A model generated the notes under the pieces. It saw only the letters and a list, made by a program, of their open reading frames with translations, was not told the origin of the DNA and ran no database searches. A stretch of DNA of 64,000 nt from Rossellomorea aquimaris (GTDB lineage Bacteria > Bacillota > Bacilli > Bacillales > Bacillaceae_B): NCBI RefSeq assembly GCF_020171925.1, contig NZ_JAIVAR010000001.1, positions 310,001 to 374,000 of the forward strand, given 5' to 3'. A program made the translations under genes and the position numbers. Below, piece by piece: positions 8,727-15,419 of this stretch (position 1 is the stretch's first letter; each line of letters begins with the position of its first letter).

Positions 8727-9230
8727 CTACATTTTGTTTTTAACATCGTCTTTATTGATTTTCTTTCCTTCCCTTTTTCCAGACTTGAAGGCATTAATCA
8801 TTGCTTCCTTGTTCGGTTCTCTCCCTTTTGTCTTTTCCCGGAAGTAAAGGTCCATTGTTTTTCCCATTCTAAATGTAAGTCCGGCCACCAGTGGGATTGA
8901 CATAAGACCTCCAAAGCCTGGGGGTCCTAATTTATAGAGACCGATGACTGTCTGCTGAGCAGCAAAACCTCCTCCAACAACACCACCTAAGTATTTCACT
9001 ACATCTACTGCACCGCTTTCCTTCAGATTGATGCCTCTGATTTTTGCAATTTTATGTACCATAAATGCCTGAATAGGTATAAGAATAAAAATATCTGCAA
9101 AAGGGATCGGCTGAATGGCGACAGGTGCACAAATCAGTGAAGTGGTACCAATGATTTTGTTTACCTTTTCATCTTGTGTAAGCTCTTCGTTATTTTCTAT
9201 TTCAAAAAACTCTTTGGAAAGGGATTTGAT
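8727..9230 (-). pseudogene. DUF697/YcjF-like membrane protein gene, 5' end lost
   Basis: An intact reading frame runs from a TGA at about 9231-9233 down to 8727, encoding ~168 residues. Its conserved part (IPFADIFILIPIQAFMVHKIAK, split: IPFADIFILIP, then IQAFMVHKIAK) and following glycine-rich segment resemble DUF697/YcjF membrane proteins, which accompany small GTPases. No ATG, GTG or TTG occurs in frame before the internal ATG at 9062, which would remove the most conserved strand. The gene therefore seems to have lost its start. A translated remnant from 9062 (111 residues) is possible. It precedes the 268-residue gene on the same strand. Confidence 0.6.
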
Positions 9231-9278
9231 TCATAACTTCTTTATTAACAACTTCACATAATTAACGTTATATGAATT

Positions 9279-9311
9279 AGAGCGGAAGTTTTGTTAACTT
9301 CTGCTCTTTTT
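9279..9311 (+). terminator. Orphan intrinsic terminator
   Basis: AGAGCGGAAGT pairs with ACTTCTGCTCT (one G-T pair) and is followed by five T on the + strand. No intact + strand gene ends just before it, so it probably belonged to a gene deleted during decay of this part of the island. Confidence 0.7.
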
Positions 9312-9380
9312 AATTGAAAGGAAATATTACAATATTCTTATTCTATTAAAAGGTTTGAAGAGGTCTATGTACTCACCTAT

Positions 9381-10041
9381 ATGTTCAAGGGACAAATCCA
9401 GAGTTACTATTATGATCTGTTCCATGTCGACTACACATTTTATTCAGTAGCGAAAATAAACGGTTATTATAGATTGGTTGATTATATTCCATTACACAAA
9501 GAAGATAAACGGCTTCTAAGAGAACTAATTCAAATCTATTACTCAGCAAATACTGATAAAACAAACTTAAATAAAGTGGGCGAAAAACATTCTTCTTTTA
9601 GAAAAACAAATTAACCAACTTAGTGGGAAATTCAAAGCAGCAAAAACTTCTAAGGAATAATGGATTAATGGATTTAATTTTTATCATAATAAAGCAAAGG
9701 TTCCCAGCAATGAAGTGATGTGGACAACATTTAAACAATTCGAGAAGACGGTTTGTCCTAAAAACTTAAAGAAACAATTTGTTGAGGTAACAGTGAGGGC
9801 TACGAATGACTACGCAAATAAGTCTACATGTATTTACTTCGCAAACCGCTATATGAATCCAATAACAAAAAAATTCTTTAGCAGTAAAGGAGTTAGGATA
9901 GATGAGGATTTATTTGCTTTATCTGAATTACTTCAATGGTTATTTAGAAGTAGGATAAGAAAAGGCGAGTCGATCTATGTTTATATTCCTAGCAGAAGAA
10001 TGAGGACATTACTAGAAGAGTACCTAAGTAATAATCTATAA
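9381..10041 (+). pseudogene. Frameshifted and stop-interrupted mobile-element gene
   Basis: Two open pieces (9381-9614, 77 residues; 9715-10041, 108 residues) belong to one decayed gene. Sequence between them still reads as protein in the frame of the second piece (QINQLSGKFKAAKTSKE, then a TAA at ~9660, then WINGFNFYHNKAKVPSNEVM), so a frameshift plus a nonsense mutation separate the halves. The C-terminal part (ALSELLQWLFRSRIRKGE, then YIPSRRMRTLLEEYL) resembles a C-terminal domain common in plasmid or integrative-element proteins of Gram-positive bacteria; I cannot name the family. It supports a mobile-element origin for the region. Confidence 0.6.
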
Positions 10042-10278
10042 GTAAATTAGAGAATGTTAGTGAAAAATGCTATTCAAGAAAAGGTATAAAGGATTGCTAC
10101 AAACCTTGATATATAAGAGTTTTTGGGAGCTCCCTTATAAGAAAGAACTAAAAAAGTATAAATAACTTACGTCCCTATAACACTCCATGTGATAGCTAAA
10201 GCTACCACACTCCATGTTTATTAAGGTGAATATAATTGGTTGGGCGGTAGCCCAAGCACACGAAGCGTAGCTGAGGGT

Positions 10279-10560
10279 ATGTTTTTAAATAACTTGGTTA
10301 CTAGTACCACATGTTTAAATATAGAGGAGGATATAGTAAAGAGTTTCAACAATGTTAAGCTAGAAGACAAGGATGTTTATAAAATATTGTTCTTAAATAG
10401 GGTGAAGGGTTTGCAACCTTATCAAATAGAAGAAAGGATTCCTGTATCTAGATTGACCATTAAAAGTATAGTGAATGGCAAGAGTCGAAAAGATTGCTAT
10501 TTTGCATTTCTAGATTACGAATATAGGCAACCTGAGAAAGTTAAGACCTTGTTTGAATAG
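10279..10560 (+). CDS. Small protein with possible helix-turn-helix
   Basis: 93 residues from ATG 10279; the frame is also open back to a TTG at 10240. Residues ~45-75 (GLQPYQIEERIPVSRLTIKSI, just over one HTH unit) fit a helix-turn-helix pattern like those in recombinase or phage regulators, followed by a basic stretch (NGKSRKD). No clear ribosome site precedes either start, so expression is doubtful. It may be a remnant of a regulator from the same mobile element as the nearby serine recombinase. Confidence 0.4.
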   Translation: MFLNNLVTSTTCLNIEEDIVKSFNNVKLEDKDVYKILFLNRVKGLQPYQIEERIPVSRLTIKSIVNGKSRKDCYFAFLDYEYRQPEKVKTLFE

Positions 10561-10684
10561 ATTATACTTCTGTAATACCACTTTCCTGTTGTGCATAGTT
10601 GTGCACTCTGAAAATAAAAAATGCACATTCCCGGGTAGGACAAGGTTTGAAAGTATTCAAAGGAAAAGTATGCACAAACCAATA

Positions 10685-10720
10685 AAAAAGGACGATTACC
10701 TTTTAAGGTGTCGTCTTTTC
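10685..10720. terminator. Bidirectional hairpin at the recombinase 3' end
   Basis: An A-rich run, GACGA, an internal ACCTT/AAGGT stem, TCGTC and a T-run form a two-part stem overlapping the last codons of the minus-strand recombinase gene. T-rich flanks on both sides allow termination in either direction. Confidence 0.6.
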
Positions 10721-11293
10721 TACTCTATATTCTTTTAATCTCCTTTTGAAAGTTGCTACACTACACCCTGCAAATTCTGCCGCTTCAGGTTGAGACATTG
10801 CCCCCGCTTCAACTTGTTCAATAGCATGTAATAAAGATCCTTCTATAGTGTATTTCTTAGACTTTCTGCCGAACTTAACACCCTTGTCTTTAGCGTCCTT
10901 AATTCCTTCCTGAGTTCTTTCAAGTATCATTGAACGTTCAAACTCAGCAAATGCCCCTAGTACGTTAAATAACAGCTTAGTCATGGGGTTTTGCATGGTC
11001 TCCACTGTAAACATACCCATGTTAAGGATATTCACCGATACGCCTCTGTTAGTTAAGTCTGTGACGATCTTTTCTAAATGAGATAGAGAACGTGCAATAC
11101 GATCAGCCCTAGTTACTATAAGAGTATCACCAGCTTTTATTTCATCTAATACTTTAGTTAATTCTTTTCTATCAGCTTTAGCACCACTGATCTTTTCTTT
11201 TAATATCTTTGTAGCCCCTGCCTCTTTAAGTCCTTTAATCTGTAGGTCTAATTCCTGCCTATTAGTGCTTACCCTTGCATATCCATAAATCAT
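10703..11293 (-). CDS. Serine recombinase (resolvase/invertase family)
   Basis: 196 residues, the usual size of small resolvases and invertases. The N-terminal catalytic domain begins IYGYARVSTNRQ, with the nucleophilic serine at position 9, and continues with SGAKADR, TRADRIARS and a conserved FAEFERSMILERTQEG stretch. The last ~45 residues (SQPEAAEFAGCSVATFKRRL) form the helix-turn-helix DNA-binding domain. It cuts and rejoins DNA at paired recombination sites, resolving cointegrates or inverting segments. An AAGGGGC ribosome site precedes the ATG. It likely derives from a plasmid or transposon and is the only intact mobility gene in the island. The target site was not identified. Confidence 0.9.
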   Translation of the reverse strand: MIYGYARVSTNRQELDLQIKGLKEAGATKILKEKISGAKADRKELTKVLDEIKAGDTLIVTRADRIARSLSHLEKIVTDLTNRGVSVNILNMGMFTVETMQNPMTKLLFNVLGAFAEFERSMILERTQEGIKDAKDKGVKFGRKSKKYTIEGSLLHAIEQVEAGAMSQPEAAEFAGCSVATFKRRLKEYRVEKTTP

Positions 11294-12116
11294 TGTTTAT
11301 TTGCCCCTTTTTTATGTAATCACTTGATACGACTTTTTGATACTGAACGAATCTTATAGTACTGGGATTTTAATGTAGTGTCAATAAGTGTAGAGTTTTT
11401 GATCGATTTTAATTCAAAGAAATTTTGGAACACGATCAATAGTATTCATCGACATTTGAGGCTGATCCATAATATAGGAAAATTAGAAAGCATATATGTA
11501 TAGTTATCTCTACAAGTGAGAAGATGGGTGGAGGTAGTGGCACTTATAAGGAAGTAAGTGGAAAAAACAACATCAAAGTTCAACAGAGATAGTGAATAGA
11601 AACAAAAGAAAAAATTCAATAGATCAGTACTTATAGTTATAAGGCAATTCAATAATAGCGATTTTAAAGTAGTAATAGAGTGAGAGGGAGTATAGAGGGG
11701 GGACGGGGGGTTACTAAGTACGATCTGGTGCATGAAGAAAATATACAATAGCCTCAAAAACTTTTAGGCTATAAAAATTATTATGGGATTTAAAGTCACC
11801 TAGAATTAGGAATACAGCATTCATACTGATAAATCTTTATTAAAAAACTTAGATTACTGTTTAAGTTTGAAAATGAGTGAAATTGAAAGAGAGAAGCCTT
11901 TTAATGATGGTATTTTCATTTACTTTGATGTATTATGTCTATAATTGATAGTTAAAAGGTATGAATGGTAAATTCACGACTCAAAATCGTGTTCCTTTAA
12001 TTAGCTTTATTTACCAAGAACTATTACATAATTATCATTATATTAAGTCATCAAATTTTTATGTTCCGCTATTTTTAAACCTGATATGGTGAGTTAATTA
12101 CAAACCTTATGATGTT
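11294..12116. other. Intergenic 820 bp between recombinase and kinase remnant
   Basis: No credible gene: the open frames are short, lack ribosome sites and have biased low-complexity composition. A G-rich purine tract (two runs of six G at about 11695-11711) is the only striking local feature. Sequence immediately upstream of the recombinase gene (11310-11430) would be the natural place for its recombination site, but I could not delimit inverted half-sites with confidence. Confidence 0.5.
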
Positions 12117-12248
12117 TTAATGGTGATATATTTTAATGCGGATATTAATGTTCAAAGTGAGCAAGGAGAAGGGACGACATTCTCAATCAAGTTCGATGCC
12201 GCTCAGCAGCAAGAGAGGAAAAAAAGAGAGCCATTATATAGCTTATAA
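12117..12248 (+). pseudogene. Truncated histidine kinase C-terminus (insertion scar)
   Basis: The frame reads NADINVQSEQGEGTTFSIKF followed by a charged tail and a TAA at 12246-12248. The SEQGEGTTF segment is the conserved end of HATPase_c domains in sensor kinases. Only about 40 codons remain; all upstream kinase sequence is missing and is replaced by the accessory region. This is best read as the right junction of an insertion or deletion. A terminator of the original gene follows at once. Confidence 0.75.
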
Positions 12249-12260
12249 ATTCTAGCAAAG

Positions 12261-12292
12261 CTTCAGGGGAGTGATGACCTGGAGTTTTTTTG
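12261..12292 (+). terminator. Terminator of the truncated kinase gene
   Basis: CTTCAGG pairs with CCTGGAG (one G-T pair) and is followed by seven T, 13 bp after the kinase stop codon. Confidence 0.75.
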
Positions 12293-12310
12293 TGGAGAGA
12301 AAAGTGGATT

Positions 12311-12407
12311 TGGCGGGACTGCCTGGGAATCGAACCCAGCGGAGACGGCACGCGCCTCCCAAGAGGTTTTGAAGACCTAGGCAAGCACCAGCTCAACAAT
12401 CAGCCCC
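12311..12407 (-). tRNA. selC: tRNA-Sec (UCA anticodon)
   Basis: 97 nt including an encoded CCA. On the minus strand the acceptor starts GGGGCTG and pairs with CAGTCCC, followed by discriminator G and CCA. The T arm is CTGGG-TTCGATT-CCCAG. The anticodon loop is CTTCAAA, giving UCA at 12370-12372, which reads UGA. A long extra arm (GGAG...CTCC with an inner stem) and a long acceptor region (seven pairs plus an A-G apposition) are typical of selenocysteine tRNA. The selB gene at 24 kb supports this. No selA or selD is present in the window. The tRNA 3' end faces the accessory island, a common target side for integration. Confidence 0.93.
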
Positions 12408-12630
12408 ATAAAAAATGTCTAAATCAGTTATATCATGACAATGTAACTTATTCAAACATAATCTCTTTCATTTTTGTGAGGTGAGTTACTAATCAAGGAT
12501 TTAGCTGTGTTAGAGCTAATTACTAGTCATTATCTGTTTCAGTTATTGACTGACGTGCACGTCGCTTTGTCCAGGGGGAGAAGTAGTCAGAGACGGTAGC
12601 TGGTTCAGTATATGGATTTTTTTGTAAAAA

Positions 12631-12730
12631 TACGCATAAAATGAAATTTTCGCGCATAAATCGAAAAAATCGCGCACAAATCCAAATTATCGCGCACAAA
12701 TCCCAAAATCCGCGCGCAAATTCAAAAAAT
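12631..12730. repeat. Five-unit tandem array with exact 20-bp period
   Basis: The core CGCGCACAAA recurs at 12651 (CGCGCATAAA), 12671, 12691 and 12711 (CGCGCGCAAA), with a diverged first unit TACGCATAAA at 12631. Each unit is exactly 20 bp and the second half is A/T-rich (TC, then mainly A). The short period and lack of separate spacers argue against CRISPR. Confidence 0.85.
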
Positions 12731-12949
12731 GGCCAGAAAAACACCGGGTATGAAATTCTCACAATTAAATAATCAAAAACGTTAATCCTTACTATACGTC
12801 TAATGAAAAATAAAGCTAGACTAGGAGGATCTATGAATAATTTGCCCACTTTCATTGTAGCTTCGCTCACCATAATATAGGCTTTCATCAATTAATGATC
12901 CACTAATGAATTTACCATTTTCAGTACCTGTTCCAGCTGTTGATGGGAG

Positions 12950-13050
12950 TGCAAAACGAGGATTCCTACGGGAAAAGTGGCCAATGTGAGACCCCAGATG
13001 CTCAAGCGGCTCATCCGCGGAGAGCGAACTTTTACACGGAAATCAACGGC
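12950..13050. repeat. Bacillus-type interspersed intergenic repeat (single copy)
   Basis: The segments GATTCCTACGGGAAAAG, GTGAGACCCCAGA, GCGGCTCATCCGCGG and CGGAAATCAACGG occur in this order. I recognise this succession from ~100-bp non-coding repeats scattered in several Bacillus genomes. It has G/C-rich self-complementary parts and no coding potential. Only one copy is in this window. Confidence 0.6.
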
Positions 13051-13269
13051 GGAATTCAGTCTATAAATGGACCCTAAATCACGCCGTCCAAATTCCCTGT
13101 TTATTTCAAAGATTTGTAAAATTAGAACTTTAGTGAAAGTAGAAAATATTTCTTTACCAAGCGATTATCACCGTGATAAGATACATTTTGCCGGATATAA
13201 AAGCAAAAGTAAGCGATTACTTATCAATCCTGCACATAATAAAAAGACACAGAAAAGGGGATCTGAACG

Positions 13270-13797
13270 ATGAAAAAACTATGGTTCTTAGGATTAGGTC
13301 TATCATTATTATTAGTTGGATGTTCCGACGCTGGTTCCGATGAAGGAGCTAAAGAAGAGGCGGCAAAGTCCAGTGAAGAAAATACAAATGCAGCTGGAGA
13401 CTTGATGGACTTCTACCTTAATTTGACTACGACAGTAAATGGTACGGATATCGACTTGAATGGATATGAAGCTGCAGTCGGAGGAGAAGAACCTCCAACA
13501 GGCGACGAACTTAAAACGCTAAAGGATTCAGCAGCTGCTTCAGCTGAAGAGTCTGCAAAAGCTGTTGAGGGGATCGAAATCCCTGAAGGTCTGGATGATT
13601 ACCAAAAAGACTTGGAAGAGTTCAAGTCAACTCTGGCAGAATCTTATACAATGAAAGCAGAAGCTCTTAAACAAGAGGGCGAGGCTGATCTTTCAGCAGC
13701 TGATGAAAAGATGATGGAAGCCGAGAATCAGATCAAAGCAATCCTTGAAAAAGCTGACTTGGTAAGCTCAAGTCTTATGAATGACTTAAACGGCTAA
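13270..13797 (+). CDS. Small extracytoplasmic lipoprotein
   Basis: 175 residues. The N-terminus (MKKLWFLGLGLSLLLVGC) is a lipoprotein signal with lipobox LVGC, so the mature protein begins at Cys18 and is anchored on the outer face of the membrane. The mature part is acidic, with an E/S/A-rich linker (residues ~20-45) followed by helices rich in A, E and K (up to ~175). An AAAAGGGGA site precedes the ATG. The helical organisation resembles small YkyA-like or DUF3829-like lipoproteins, but I cannot assign a function. The gene is monocistronic, closed by a terminator. Confidence 0.8.
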   Translation: MKKLWFLGLGLSLLLVGCSDAGSDEGAKEEAAKSSEENTNAAGDLMDFYLNLTTTVNGTDIDLNGYEAAVGGEEPPTGDELKTLKDSAAASAEESAKAVEGIEIPEGLDDYQKDLEEFKSTLAESYTMKAEALKQEGEADLSAADEKMMEAENQIKAILEKADLVSSSLMNDLNG

Positions 13798-13820
13798 GAA
13801 AGAATTCATGATAAATATTT

Positions 13821-13854
13821 AAAAAACGAATCCATATTGCGGATTCGTTTTTTT
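13821..13854 (+). terminator. Terminator after the lipoprotein gene
   Basis: CGAATCC/GGATTCG stem extended by A6 and T7 runs; usable in both directions. Confidence 0.85.
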
Positions 13855-13971
13855 GATTTGCAAGAGCTATTCGAGAAGCTTCATTTTCGAATGGTATATT
13901 CCGTTTTCTTTCAATTCCCGTACCCTTCTCTCCTTTTTTTCACTATATAGATAGTGAAAGGAGGAAGGGAA

Positions 13972-14109
13972 ATGGATGCGATCATATCTTTTATTTCAGA
14001 GGTGGGTTTTCCAATCGTCGTCACAATGTATCTGCTTTATCGTATCGAAACAAAGCTTGATGCCGTTGTAACGTCGCTACAGACACTGCCTCAAAGAATG
14101 AGGGAATAA
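13972..14109 (+). CDS. YvrJ-like small membrane peptide
   Basis: 45 residues, preceded by an excellent AAAGGAGG site (about 13958-13965). The sequence GFPIVVTMYLLYRIETKLD is typical of the YvrJ family: one short hydrophobic N-terminal helix (residues ~3-24) followed by an amphipathic tail. Family members are common and uncharacterised in Bacillus; some resemble holin-like or phage-associated peptides. An inverted repeat CACTAT/ATAGTG lies just upstream (13941-13956). A perfect hairpin follows the stop codon. Confidence 0.78.
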   Translation: MDAIISFISEVGFPIVVTMYLLYRIETKLDAVVTSLQTLPQRMRE

Positions 14110-14114
14110 GATGG

Positions 14115-14136
14115 GGGAGACCGAGGTCTCCCTCTT
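14115..14136 (+). terminator. Hairpin after the yvrJ-like gene
   Basis: A perfect inverted repeat GGGAGACC-GA-GGTCTCCC directly follows the stop codon. The T-run after it is weak (TCTTAC), so it may be a stability hairpin rather than a strong terminator. Confidence 0.55.
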
Positions 14137-14273
14137 ACATTAAGTGGAAAAATATAGTATCTGGGTGTATAATCAGAACATGAGTTCTCACTTGGAAACA
14201 ATTCCTTTTCCGGGTGATATGACGATTTGATATAATCTGAGTTAAAGAGATTTTAATGAAAGGGGTCTGAAAG

Positions 14274-15419
14274 TTGAAGTTTATCCATACAGCCGATTGG
14301 CACCTAGGTAAATTGGTTCACGGCATCTACATGACGGAAGAACAGCGATACATATTGGAACAATTCATTGATTTAGTTAAGGAGGAGCAACCCGATGCCG
14401 TTGTGATTGCAGGTGATTTGTATGATCGTTCCGTACCACCCACTGAAGCGGTCGAACTATTGGATGAAGTCCTGTACAGGATCAATGTTGAATTAAATAC
14501 GCCGATCATCGCGGTTTCCGGGAACCATGACAGTGCTGAGCGCCTTTCCTTCGGTTCTTCTTGGTACAAGCACAGCGGATTTTATTTAAAGGGGAAGCTT
14601 ACGGAAGACTTTACCCCTGTAAAGGTGAAGGGGGTAAACTTTCATTGCGTTCCATATGCAGAACCCGGTACTGTCAGGCAAATGCTTGGGGATGATTCCA
14701 TCCACTCCCACCATGATGCCATGGCTGCCATTGTGAATCGGATCCAGGGGGAAATGGACCCTGATGAACCCCATGTATTCGTTGGGCATGCATTTGTTTT
14801 AGGCGGTAAGACGACCGATTCAGAGAGAACGTTATCAGTAGGTGGGTCTGGGTGTGTCGGAAGCGAGCTTTTCGAACCTTTCCATTATACCGCGCTAGGA
14901 CACCTGCATAGTCCCGATGCGATCAAGCATGATACAATCCGGTATTCAGGGTCGCTGCTTAAGTATTCGTTCTCGGAGGCTAAGCAGCGGAAATCAGTTA
15001 CGGTCATTGAAATGGAGAGGGATGGTTCCTTCAAATTAACAGAGCGTGTGTTGAATCCAAAGCAGGATATGAGAGAGCTTGAAGGATTCATGGAAGAATT
15101 GCTTCACCCTGATTTTTATCAGTCACAGAAAGTGGATGATTATTTGAAGATCACCCTTCATGATGAAGGAACGCTGATCGACCCGATTAACAAGCTGCGT
15201 CAAGTATACCCCAATGTACTCCATCTTGAGCGCAAGAGGGAGTTGACTGATGCGAGAAAGAAGAACAACTTTAAAGCATTGGATGATAAAAAGAAGTCGG
15301 AACTTGAATTATTCAAAGAATTTTATGGAGACATGACAACTGGTGAATTTACTGATTCAAAAGAAGAGGTATTATTGAAAGTCATTGAAAAAGCAAGACA
15401 GGAGGTGTTTGAAGGATGA
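14274..15419 (+). CDS. sbcD: Exonuclease SbcD (Mre11-type nuclease subunit)
   Basis: 381 residues with all calcineurin-like phosphoesterase motifs: HTADWHLG (4-11), AGDLYDR, SGNHDS and VGHAF, then GHLH. It is the nuclease subunit that, with SbcC, opens hairpins and blocked DNA ends, ATP-dependent for double strands. Translation begins at TTG 14274 with AAAGGGG upstream. Its stop overlaps the sbcC start in ATGA (15416-15419), indicating translational coupling and a stoichiometric complex. Length and motif order match the Bacillus family; nothing unusual was seen. Confidence 0.96.
   Translation: MKFIHTADWHLGKLVHGIYMTEEQRYILEQFIDLVKEEQPDAVVIAGDLYDRSVPPTEAVELLDEVLYRINVELNTPIIAVSGNHDSAERLSFGSSWYKHSGFYLKGKLTEDFTPVKVKGVNFHCVPYAEPGTVRQMLGDDSIHSHHDAMAAIVNRIQGEMDPDEPHVFVGHAFVLGGKTTDSERTLSVGGSGCVGSELFEPFHYTALGHLHSPDAIKHDTIRYSGSLLKYSFSEAKQRKSVTVIEMERDGSFKLTERVLNPKQDMRELEGFMEELLHPDFYQSQKVDDYLKITLHDEGTLIDPINKLRQVYPNVLHLERKRELTDARKKNNFKALDDKKKSELELFKEFYGDMTTGEFTDSKEEVLLKVIEKARQEVFEG

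Larger units (their letters stand above)
12408..13269. other. Repeat-rich intergenic region of 860 bp
   Basis: Contains no supported gene. It holds a perfect 12-bp palindrome GACGTGCACGTC (12552-12563), a five-unit 20-bp array (12631-12730) and an interspersed repeat copy (12950-13050). The stretch directly before the lipoprotein gene (13140-13260) probably carries its promoter, which I could not pin down. Confidence 0.6.

Noticed and set aside
10553-10738. Plus-strand 61-codon frame after the HTH-like gene
   Set aside because: Low similarity to any protein; it overlaps the terminator hairpin and the 3' end of the recombinase gene.
11446-11757. Minus-strand open frame of 103 codons
   Set aside because: Strongly biased low-complexity sequence, no ribosome site and no resemblance to a protein family.
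12631-12730. Possible CRISPR array
   Set aside because: The period is only 20 bp, units have no distinct spacers and no cas genes are nearby.
13067-13273. Plus-strand open frame of 68 codons before the lipoprotein gene
   Set aside because: Overlaps the lipoprotein ribosome site and start, and has no ribosome site of its own.
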